Positions 1 through 5,105 of a stretch of 6,642 nt of DNA are shown piece after piece; the first letter of the stretch is position 1; each line of letters opens with the position of its first letter. Both the position numbers and the translations under genes were made by a program. The notes beneath the pieces are model-generated. The model saw only the letters and a list, made by a program, of their open reading frames with translations. It searched no databases and was not told where the DNA came from. Origin of the DNA: Burkholderiaceae bacterium (GTDB taxonomy: Bacteria; Pseudomonadota; Gammaproteobacteria; Burkholderiales; Burkholderiaceae_D); contig JAIELO010000091.1 of the NCBI GenBank assembly GCA_019752915.1, forward strand, positions 1-6,642, given 5' to 3'.

Positions 1-66
1 GTCAGGTCGGGCAAAGTGCAGTCTCAGCAGTACATACGCTTGAGACTGCACATTGCCCGACCTGAC
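1..66. repeat. Long inverted repeat, 26-bp arms with one mismatch
   Basis: The left arm at 1-26 and the right arm at 41-66 are reverse complements at 25 of 26 positions. The single mismatch is A15 opposite A52. The intervening loop, 27-40, is 14 nt. The structure begins at the first base of the window, so it may extend further left. It lies downstream of the rpoD terminator and carries no U-tract next to its arms. It could be a dispersed palindromic element (REP- or MITE-like) or a terminator or processing hairpin of a gene to the left. The sequence alone does not decide which. Confidence 0.85.
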
Positions 67-82
67 CCCGAAAAAAAAGACG

Positions 83-115
83 AAAAAAAAGGACAGCCTC
101 GGCTGTCCTTTTTTT
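83..115 (-). terminator. Intrinsic terminator of rpoD
   Basis: A 7-bp GC-rich stem (91-97 with 102-108, ggacagc/gctgtcc) with a 4-nt loop at 98-101 is flanked by eight A residues (83-90) on one side and seven T residues (109-115) on the other. Read on the minus strand it gives a stem followed by a run of U, starting 13 nt after the rpoD stop codon. The A/T flanks also extend the stem. Because the structure is symmetric, it could also stop plus-strand transcripts coming from the left. Confidence 0.93.
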
Positions 116-127
116 GTGCTGCCCGAC

Positions 128-2647
128 TTAGTTCTGGGTCAGGAAGGTTTTCAGCTTGTCGGAGCGCGACGGCTGACGCAGCTTGCTCATGGCCTTGGCT
201 TCGATCTGACGGATACGTTCACGCGTCACGTCGAACTGTTTGCCCACTTCTTCCAGCGTGTGGTCGTTCGACATTTCAACACCGTAACGCATGCGCAGCA
301 CTTTAGCTTCGCGCGGGGTCAGCGAGTCCAGCACTTCCTTGATGACGTTGCGCATCGACGCGTGCAGTGCGGCGTCCAGCGGTGCCAGCGTGGTGTTGTC
401 TTCGATGAAGTCACCCAGTTGCGAATCACCATCTTCACCCATCGGCGTTTCCATCGAGATCGGCTCTTTGGCGATCTTCATGATTTCGCGCACTTTGTTT
501 TCCGGCATTTCCATCTTGACGGCCAGCGTTGCCAGATCCGGCTCGCTGCCGGTTTCCTGCATGATCTGACGCGAGATGCGGTTCATCTTGTTGATGGTTT
601 CGATCATGTGTACCGGTACGCGGATGGTACGGGCCATGTCGGCGATCGAACGGGTAATTGCCTGGCGAATCCACCAGGTGGCGTAGGTCGAGAACTTGTA
701 GCCGCGACGGTATTCGAATTTATCGACCGCCTTGAGCAGACCGATGTTGCCTTCCTGGATCAGATCCAGGAACTGCAGACCACGGTTGATGTATTTCTTG
801 GCGATCGAAATTACCAGACGCAAGTTGGCGACCGTCATTTCGCGTTTGGCCTGACGGGCGCGTTTCTCGCCAGCCGCCATCTGCTTGTTGATCTTGCGCA
901 GATCGGCCAGTGGCAAGGCCACGCGAGCCTGCAGGTCAATCATTTTCTTTTGCAGTTCTTTGACAGCCGGTACGTTACGGCCGAGGATGGCGCTGTACGG
1001 ATAGGCGCTATCGACTTCGCCATCAACCCAGTCCAGATCGCATTCATTGCCCGGGAAGACTTTGATGAAGTGGGCGCGCGGCATACCGCATTTGTTCACG
1101 CACAGTTCCAGCACGGCGCGTTCGATGTGACGCACTTCTTCCATCTGGCCACGCAGGGTGTCGCACAGCTTTTCCACCACTTTGGCGGTGAAGCGGATAC
1201 CCAGCAGTTCGGCGGAAATGGCTTCCTGAGCAGCCACATAGCCTTTCGAGCCATAGCCACCGGTCGCTTTGCGCATTTTGTCGTACTGGGTCGAGATGGT
1301 CTCGAATTTTTCCAGCGCGGCTTTTTTCAGCTGCACCAGTTGCTCGGTCGAGAAGCCTGCTGCGCCGCCGTTGGCATCGCCGTCGTCTTCCTCGACTTCT
1401 TCTTCCTCTTCCTCTTCCTCGTCGCTCGCTGCTCTGGTCGTCGCAGCGCTGGTAGCGGCCGGGGCGTTATTGGCTTCGTTCAGATCGACAAAACCATCGA
1501 CCACTTCGTCGACTTTGAGTTCGTCCGCTTCGATCTTGCGCGCCAGCGCGATGATTTCCGCGATGGTGGTCGGGCAAGCCGAAATGGCCTGGATCATGTC
1601 TTTCAGACCGCCTTCGATACGCTTGGCGATTTCGATCTCGCCTTCGCGCGTCAGCAGTGCCACGGCGCCCATTTCACGCATATACATACGTACCGGGTCG
1701 GTGGTACGGCCGAAGTCCGAGTCCACGGTCGACAGTGCCGTGGCGGCAGCCGCTTCAACTTCATCGTCGGACGTCACGGTGGCCACGCTATCGGTCAGCA
1801 GCAGCGATTCGGCATCCGGGGCGCGCTCGTAGATCGCGATACCCATGTCGTTGAAGGTGGCGATAATGCCTTCGATCGCTTCCGGATCGATGATGTTTTC
1901 CGGCAGTTGGTCATTGATCTCGGCATAGGTCAGGAAACCACGTTCCTTACCCATATTGATCAGGTTTTTGATCTGGTTACGCCGACGTTCCAGATCTTCC
2001 GCCGAGCTCTTGGAATCCATGCCCAGCAGGTCGGCAGCGCCGCCCTTGGCTTTGCGCTCGCGGGCTTTGGAAACGGCCTTCAGTTCGGCGCGTTCCACCG
2101 CATTCAGTGCAGCGACTTCATCGTTTTCCGGGGTGAATTCGGACGGCTTGCGACCACGACGGCCCGGTACTTTCACGCTCGGCAGCAGATAGCCCGAGGT
2201 GTCGATCGACGCCAGCGTGGCCGCATCGGTGACCTGACTTACCACCGGACCGGCGGTGGTGATGATCACCGGTGCCGGTTCCGCTTTCGGCGCTTTGACC
2301 AGTTTCGATTTGGCTTTGACGGTCACGGCAGGTGCGGCGACCGCTGCAGGGGCGTCAGCAGCATCGGCGTCAACCGGTGTGGCGGCAGCAGCTTTACGGC
2401 TAACCTTCACCACTTTGACGGGCGTATCGCTGCTGGTAGCAGCCTGGGTGGCAACCGACGCTTCCGCATTGGCGGCTTCCGCCGCTGCGCTCAGACGGGT
2501 TTTCTTTTTGACCACCGTAACTTTACTCGCTGCCTCTTGCGCATTATCGATCACGTAGGATAAAGTCGTCTTCGGCACCACCAGCGTTGCAGAGCTGGTG
2601 CGGGCGGCTTTACCGGACAGCGTTAAAGTTTTCGGCGTTTTCGTCAT
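128..2647 (-). CDS. rpoD: RNA polymerase primary sigma factor, sigma-70 (RpoD)
   Basis: This is the housekeeping sigma factor, which directs core RNA polymerase to -35/-10 promoters. At 839 aa it is far longer than E. coli RpoD (613 aa). The extra length is an Ala/Lys/Val-rich extension of about 215 residues, which includes a basic GRRGRKP patch (162-168). Region 1.1 lies at about 220-275 and region 1.2 at about 315-350. The non-conserved region, about 351-585, contains an acidic tract (409-424). Region 2 is at about 602-675, with the 2.3/2.4 motif [17 protein letters not shown] at 650-666. Region 3 follows at 676-755. Region 4 is about 770-839, with the promoter-binding helix-turn-helix [20 protein letters not shown] at 797-816. 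All catalytically relevant regions are intact. The ATG at 2645-2647 is preceded by AGAGAGA (2660-2654), 6 nt away, which supports this start. dnaG, which often precedes rpoD, does not do so here; a divergent proQ-like gene sits upstream instead. Identification is essentially certain; the role of the extension is unknown. Confidence 0.99.
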   Translation of the reverse strand: MTKTPKTLTLSGKAARTSSATLVVPKTTLSYVIDNAQEAASKVTVVKKKTRLSAAAEAANAEASVATQAATSSDTPVKVVKVSRKAAAATPVDADAADAPAAVAAPAVTVKAKSKLVKAPKAEPAPVIITTAGPVVSQVTDAATLASIDTSGYLLPSVKVPGRRGRKPSEFTPENDEVAALNAVERAELKAVSKARERKAKGGAADLLGMDSKSSAEDLERRRNQIKNLINMGKERGFLTYAEINDQLPENIIDPEAIEGIIATFNDMGIAIYERAPDAESLLLTDSVATVTSDDEVEAAAATALSTVDSDFGRTTDPVRMYMREMGAVALLTREGEIEIAKRIEGGLKDMIQAISACPTTIAEIIALARKIEADELKVDEVVDGFVDLNEANNAPAATSAATTRAASDEEEEEEEEVEEDDGDANGGAAGFSTEQLVQLKKAALEKFETISTQYDKMRKATGGYGSKGYVAAQEAISAELLGIRFTAKVVEKLCDTLRGQMEEVRHIERAVLELCVNKCGMPRAHFIKVFPGNECDLDWVDGEVDSAYPYSAILGRNVPAVKELQKKMIDLQARVALPLADLRKINKQMAAGEKRARQAKREMTVANLRLVISIAKKYINRGLQFLDLIQEGNIGLLKAVDKFEYRRGYKFSTYATWWIRQAITRSIADMARTIRVPVHMIETINKMNRISRQIMQETGSEPDLATLAVKMEMPENKVREIMKIAKEPISMETPMGEDGDSQLGDFIEDNTTLAPLDAALHASMRNVIKEVLDSLTPREAKVLRMRYGVEMSNDHTLEEVGKQFDVTRERIRQIEAKAMSKLRQPSRSDKLKTFLTQN
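1376..1423 (-). repeat. Low-complexity acidic tract in rpoD
   Basis: This stretch encodes RpoD residues 409-424, almost all Glu or Asp, inside the non-conserved region between regions 1.2 and 2.1. On the plus strand it contains three perfect tandem copies of the hexamer ttcctc at 1403-1420. Acidic stretches are known at this place in proteobacterial RpoD, so the composition is expected. The tandem hexamer could vary in length between strains without breaking the frame. Confidence 0.8.
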
Positions 2648-2674
2648 TAAAAGTCTCTCTTGCGCGTACGCCAG

Positions 2675-2739
2675 AAATTACATAGCCACGGCCGGCGCCA
2701 CCGTTTGCACGGCTGCGCTCGGGGCCAGTGTTGTAATTT
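2675..2739 (-). promoter_or_regulatory. Structured rpoD 5' leader (nested hairpin)
   Basis: Just upstream of the rpoD ribosome-binding site, AAATTACA (2675-2682) and TGTAATTT (2732-2739) form a perfect 8-bp inverted repeat. Nested inside is a GC-rich hairpin, 2695-2704 paired with 2709-2718. It has one wobble and one mismatch, and in the minus-strand RNA the loop reads GCAA, a GNRA tetraloop. The outer stem ends about 15 nt before the AGAGAGA ribosome-binding site. It could tune translation or stability of rpoD mRNA, but only if the transcript starts upstream of 2739. Function is inferred. Confidence 0.45.
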
Positions 2740-2780
2740 AGCTGACGAGTATCGAACGGAATAACTACAACTATGGGAAT

Positions 2781-2808
2781 AAAAAAAGCCCGCGTCCTGC
2801 TACGGGCT
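2781..2808 (-). terminator. Intrinsic terminator upstream of rpoD, minus strand
   Basis: A 6-bp stem (2787-2792 with 2803-2808, agcccg/cgggct) with a 10-nt loop is followed on the minus strand by a run of seven U residues (2787-2781). The plus-strand side lacks a comparable T-run, so the direction is minus. It lies 133 nt upstream of the rpoD start codon. It therefore either ends a separate short transcript or acts as an attenuator in a long rpoD leader. Confidence 0.8.
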
Positions 2809-3002
2809 GATTTCTCTTTTCAGTGAAGAATAGGGAAAGGGCAGAAGTATGCCGTATAGCGCGATGTCGTGATAATTGATAGTACCCATACCCGACATCC
2901 TAAAACCATATAACAGGGGCTACACCACGCTGGCTTACCCTGTCAGACCGTCCACATCGCATCCTGTACCAAACTGAACCGCACTGTCCTGCATTAGTGC
3001 GT
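2781..3002 (-). ncRNA. Candidate small RNA or attenuated leader RNA, about 220 nt
   Basis: A perfect TATAAT box (minus strand, 3013-3008) predicts a transcript start near 3002, and the terminator at 2781-2808 would end it. Between them, stems follow in order along the RNA. They are 3001-2996 with 2985-2980 (CGCACU/AGUGCG), 2943-2938 with 2918-2913 (ACAGGG/CCCUGU), 2899-2893 with 2869-2863 (GAUGUCG/CGACAUC) and a small hairpin 2853-2850 with 2843-2840, then the terminator stem. No ORF is evident and no named RNA family was recognised. The ends do not pair as in 6S RNA, and tRNA or tmRNA features are absent. The main alternative is the leader of rpoD with regulated read-through at the terminator. 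Confidence 0.45.
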
Positions 3003-3007
3003 CGGCT

Positions 3008-3013
3008 ATTATA
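3008..3013 (-). promoter_or_regulatory. Consensus -10 box (TATAAT) for the minus-strand RNA
   Basis: The minus strand reads exactly TATAAT here. No good -35 hexamer lies 16-18 bp upstream, so recognition would depend on the strong -10 or on an activator. The overlapping plus-strand hexamer TATTAT (3007-3012), with CTGTCC 17 bp upstream (2984-2989), could be a rightward -10. The same AT-rich box may therefore serve both directions. Confidence 0.45.
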
Positions 3014-3046
3014 CATGTTTTAGGCCGTACGCGCACCTGCAATGCT

Positions 3047-3076
3047 GCGACGCACACGTGATCAATTTGCTATGAT
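3047..3076 (+). promoter_or_regulatory. Candidate sigma-70 promoter for the proQ-like gene
   Basis: GCGACG (3047-3052, with the GAC core of the -35 consensus) is separated by 18 bp from TATGAT (3071-3076, five of six matches to the -10 consensus). It would start transcription near 3083, about 55 nt before the coding region. A second candidate is the CTGTCC/TATTAT pair at 2984-3012. The assignment is by inspection only. Confidence 0.4.
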
Positions 3077-3083
3077 CGGCCAA

Positions 3084-3121
3084 AATGCACTGCATTCCCC
3101 TAGTGCGCATGATATGCTCAC
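3084..3121. promoter_or_regulatory. Two operator-like dyads upstream of the proQ-like gene
   Basis: AATGCA-C-TGCATT (3084-3096) is a perfect 6-bp dyad around one central base, placed at the predicted start of the proximal promoter. GTGCGCAT-gat-ATGCTCAC (3103-3121) is an 8-bp dyad with one mismatch and a 3-nt centre, ending 17 bp before the start codon. They could be repressor sites or short hairpins in the leader RNA. No regulator was recognised. Confidence 0.4.
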
Positions 3122-3138
3122 GCCTCTTGATTTAAATT

Positions 3139-3660
3139 ATGAAGTCGATGAACACTAGCCTCACCCCAACGCCACAAGCTGAAACGCCTGCTGAATCGTC
3201 TGCAGCCTCCGCCATTGCAGCTGCAACTGCTGCGGCATCTGCCGAAACGCCAGCCAAAGCTGCGCTGACCCCGCGCAGCCTGCTGAAACAGTTGCAAACC
3301 CAATTCCCTGCCTTCCGCGACTTCCTGCCGCTGGCTATCGGTATCGATAAGCAGCTGCTGGCCGTGATGCCGGAACTGGACCGCAAAACCATGCGCACGG
3401 CACTGGGCATCCACACCGGTTCGCTGCGCTACCTGAAGGTCATGGAAAAAGCCAAACAGCGCCACGACCTCGATGGCACGGCCGGTGCTGAAGTGACCGA
3501 CGAACACCGCGCTCATGCGACGCTGGTCATCAAAGAACGTCACAAGAAAGAAGCCGAGCGCAAAAAGGCGGAACGCGAAGCGGCAGCCACCGAAGAAGCG
3601 GCCCGCGTGCGCGCCGACAAACTGAACCAGCTGACCGCCAAGTTCTCGCGCAAAGGCTAA
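3139..3660 (+). CDS. ProQ/FinO-domain RNA chaperone
   Basis: The 173-aa product is a small, highly basic cytoplasmic protein of the ProQ/FinO family. Members bind structured RNAs, especially 3' terminator hairpins, and act in small-RNA regulation and RNA stability. Residues 1-43 form an Ala/Thr/Pro-rich, probably disordered tail. The FinO/ProQ domain covers about 44-132, from SLLKQLQTQFPAFRDFLPLA through the RTALGIHTGSLRYL segment to DLDGTAGAEVTDEHRAHA. Residues 133-173 are a Lys/Arg/Glu-rich helical tail. Unlike E. coli ProQ (232 aa) it lacks a C-terminal Tudor-like domain and resembles the minimal ProQ proteins of betaproteobacteria such as Neisseria. The start at 3139 has no obvious ribosome-binding site; the in-frame ATG at 3148 is a near alternative. 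The gene is divergent from rpoD and lies 1 bp before the exonuclease gene. The family call is strong; its RNA partners are unknown. Confidence 0.9.
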   Translation: MKSMNTSLTPTPQAETPAESSAASAIAAATAAASAETPAKAALTPRSLLKQLQTQFPAFRDFLPLAIGIDKQLLAVMPELDRKTMRTALGIHTGSLRYLKVMEKAKQRHDLDGTAGAEVTDEHRAHATLVIKERHKKEAERKKAEREAAATEEAARVRADKLNQLTAKFSRKG

Positions 3661-3661
3661 G

Positions 3662-4318
3662 TTGGATCAGGCACTGCCAGCGGCCTGCGAGGCCGCAGAA
3701 TTACCGCCCTATCCGGGCTTGCAGATTGCTGCCGTGACCATGGTCACGACGCTGGAACAGGCCGTCGCCGCACGCGACGCCCTGCTTGCCAGCGATGCCA
3801 TCGGCTTCGATACGGAATCCAAGCCCACCTTCGTCAAGGGCGAAGTGTCCACCGGCCCCCATCTGATCCAGTTTGCTACCGACCAGCACGCCTATCTGTT
3901 CCAGATCGGTGCCCGCACACCGGAACCCGTACGCGAAATCCTGCAAGCTATTCTGGAACCGACGGCACCGCTGAAAATCGGCTTTGGTCTGTCTGATGAT
4001 GTGAAACGCCTGTTTGCCAAGCTGGAGATCCGCTGTGGCGGGGTGATCGATCTGTCGGTAGCCTTGCGCCAGCCGGGTCAGCGCAACGATCTGGGTGCCA
4101 AAAGTGCAGTGGCCAAGTTCTTTGGTCAGACCCTGCAGAAATCCAAAAAAATCTCGGTCACCAACTGGGCACTGCCGCGCCTGAACGACAAGCAGATTCT
4201 GTACGCTGCCGACGATGCGCAGGTCGCGCTGCGCGTGTATCGCCACGTGGTGGCGATCGGCCACAAGCTGCCGCCCGTCAAAGCCATCAAATTCCCCCGT
4301 CCGGGCGCGACAGAATAA
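3662..4318 (+). CDS. DEDDy 3'-5' exonuclease, RNase D/WRN-like
   Basis: The 218-aa protein is a single exonuclease domain of the DEDD superfamily, which removes 3'-terminal nucleotides from RNA or DNA using two metal ions. The expected acidic residues are visible. Exo I is the GFDTESKPTF motif with D50 and E52, Exo II is the KIGFGLSDD segment with D112 or D113, and Exo III is YAADDAQVALRVY with Y181 and D185 (the DEDDy pattern). The NWALPRLNDKQ sequence before Exo III is typical of the RNase D and Werner exonuclease group. There is no HRDC domain, so it is not full-length RNase D. The chosen start is TTG at 3662, 1 bp after the previous stop, with AAAGG (3652-3656) 5 nt upstream; the PPYPGL segment appears to belong to the family. 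The alternative is ATG at 3740 (residue 27). The coupling to a ProQ-type gene suggests an RNA substrate, but that is inference. Confidence 0.88.
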   Translation: MDQALPAACEAAELPPYPGLQIAAVTMVTTLEQAVAARDALLASDAIGFDTESKPTFVKGEVSTGPHLIQFATDQHAYLFQIGARTPEPVREILQAILEPTAPLKIGFGLSDDVKRLFAKLEIRCGGVIDLSVALRQPGQRNDLGAKSAVAKFFGQTLQKSKKISVTNWALPRLNDKQILYAADDAQVALRVYRHVVAIGHKLPPVKAIKFPRPGATE

Positions 4319-4322
4319 ATCC

Positions 4323-4346
4323 TGCAGCAGCTTCTGGTATGCTGCA
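4323..4346 (+). other. Small hairpin just before the dihaem cytochrome start
   Basis: TGCAGCA (4323-4329) and TGCTGCA (4340-4346) form a perfect 7-bp inverted repeat with a 10-nt loop. It fills most of the 31-bp gap after the exonuclease stop and ends 3 nt before the next ATG. No U-tract follows, so it is not a standard terminator. No Shine-Dalgarno sequence is visible in the gap; the hairpin may limit initiation at this gene. Confidence 0.5.
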
Positions 4347-4349
4347 ACC

Positions 4350-5096
4350 ATGCTAACTTTTTCCGCACTGACCTTACCGTTGCGCAGCCGGCTCGCGCTA
4401 GTGGGCCTGCTGCTCGTGCCGTTCTGCACGCCCGCCAGTGCCAGTGCCGGCGCTACCGTTGCAGCACCGGTCGCGGACGCGCTCACTGCGCGGCTGGCCG
4501 CCTGCATCAGTTGCCACGCCCGCGAAGAAAAGCGCGACGCCTATTTCCCCCGCATTGCCGGTAAGCCTGCCACCTATCTGTACAACCAGCTGATCAATTT
4601 CCGCGAGGGGCGGCGCAACTATCCGCTGATGACGTATATGGTGGCGCACCAGAGTGATGCCTATCTGGCGGAAATGGCCGATTATTTTTCCCGCCTCAGC
4701 CCCAGTTATCCGCCCGCACCGGCCAGCAACAACAGTATCGATCAAGCCATGCTCACGCGCGGTCAGACGCTAGTTGAACGGGGCGACGCCAGCCGCAAGA
4801 TCCCTGCCTGCGCGGCCTGCCACGGCGCCAGTCTGAACGGCGGTCATCCGGCCATCCCCGGCCTGCTCGGTCTGCCCGGCGATTACATCAACGCCCAGTT
4901 TGGCGCATGGCGGAATCAGGTACGCCATGCTGCCGCACCGGACTGCATGGCCGAGATTGCCAACCGTCTGAGTAGCGCCGATGTGGCAGCCGTATCGCAA
5001 TGGCTCAGCCGCCAGACGCCGTCGCTCAGCACCCATCCGGCCGCGCGCCCCACCCTGCCCCTGCCGCTCGACTGCGGCAGTGCCCGCCAGCCTTAG
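4350..5096 (+). CDS. Periplasmic dihaem c-type cytochrome (cytochrome c4-like)
   Basis: The 248-aa protein has a signal peptide (R12 and R14, hydrophobic core about 15-25, likely cleavage after an Ala-Ser-Ala at about 29-33) and two haem-binding CXXCH motifs, CISCH (52-56) and CAACH (154-158). This gives two class I cytochrome domains of about 100 residues. Likely sixth ligands are M94 or M97 in domain one and M200 in domain two, at the usual distance after each haem motif. Two extra cysteines, C199 and C242, flank the end of domain two and could form a disulfide. The layout matches cytochrome c4-type electron carriers, which pass electrons between a dehydrogenase or the bc1 complex and an oxidase. 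The ATG at 4350 is chosen because it gives a proper signal peptide; an upstream extension in the same frame would overlap the exonuclease gene. It is followed after 9 bp by the trihaem cytochrome gene, so the two are probably cotranscribed. Confidence 0.88.
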   Translation: MLTFSALTLPLRSRLALVGLLLVPFCTPASASAGATVAAPVADALTARLAACISCHAREEKRDAYFPRIAGKPATYLYNQLINFREGRRNYPLMTYMVAHQSDAYLAEMADYFSRLSPSYPPAPASNNSIDQAMLTRGQTLVERGDASRKIPACAACHGASLNGGHPAIPGLLGLPGDYINAQFGAWRNQVRHAAAPDCMAEIANRLSSADVAAVSQWLSRQTPSLSTHPAARPTLPLPLDCGSARQP

Positions 5097-5105
5097 GTCC
5101 CGTTC

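Larger units (their letters stand above)
2648..3138. other. Divergent intergenic region between rpoD and the proQ-like gene
   Basis: This 491-bp stretch has no convincing open reading frame on either strand. It contains a rpoD leader hairpin (2675-2739), a minus-strand terminator (2781-2808), a minus-strand structured RNA candidate (2781-3002) with a -10 box at 3008-3013, and promoter and dyad elements for the rightward genes (3047-3121). No clear sigma-70 promoter for rpoD itself was found. The best -10 between the terminator and the start codon is TGTAAT (minus strand, 2682-2677), and it lacks a recognisable -35. Confidence 0.7.

Noticed and set aside
121..127. A third copy of GCCCGAC next to the long palindrome
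   Set aside because: Seven bases shared with the arm is too short to be meaningful in GC-rich DNA.
53..2563. An 836-codon plus-strand open frame covering nearly all of rpoD
   Set aside because: Its codons are exactly the reverse complements of the rpoD codons. In that register a stop can arise only where rpoD uses TTA, CTA or TCA. rpoD avoids these until Leu29, whose TTA codon makes the stop at 2561-2563. The translation is His/Arg/Phe/Asp-rich with no recognisable domain, so it is a codon-bias artefact.
2781..3002. 6S RNA, tmRNA or tRNA as the identity of the minus-strand RNA candidate
   Set aside because: The ends do not pair into a long interrupted rod as in 6S RNA, and no cloverleaf, CCA end or tag ORF is visible.
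4425..4430. A lipoprotein signal at Cys26 of the dihaem cytochrome
   Set aside because: The residues before the cysteine are V-P-F, and a Phe at -1 does not fit a lipobox. An Ala-Ser-Ala type cleavage site follows instead.
3701..4507. A 268-codon minus-strand open frame over the exonuclease and cytochrome start
   Set aside because: It lies antisense to two genes with clear family motifs and shows no domain of its own.
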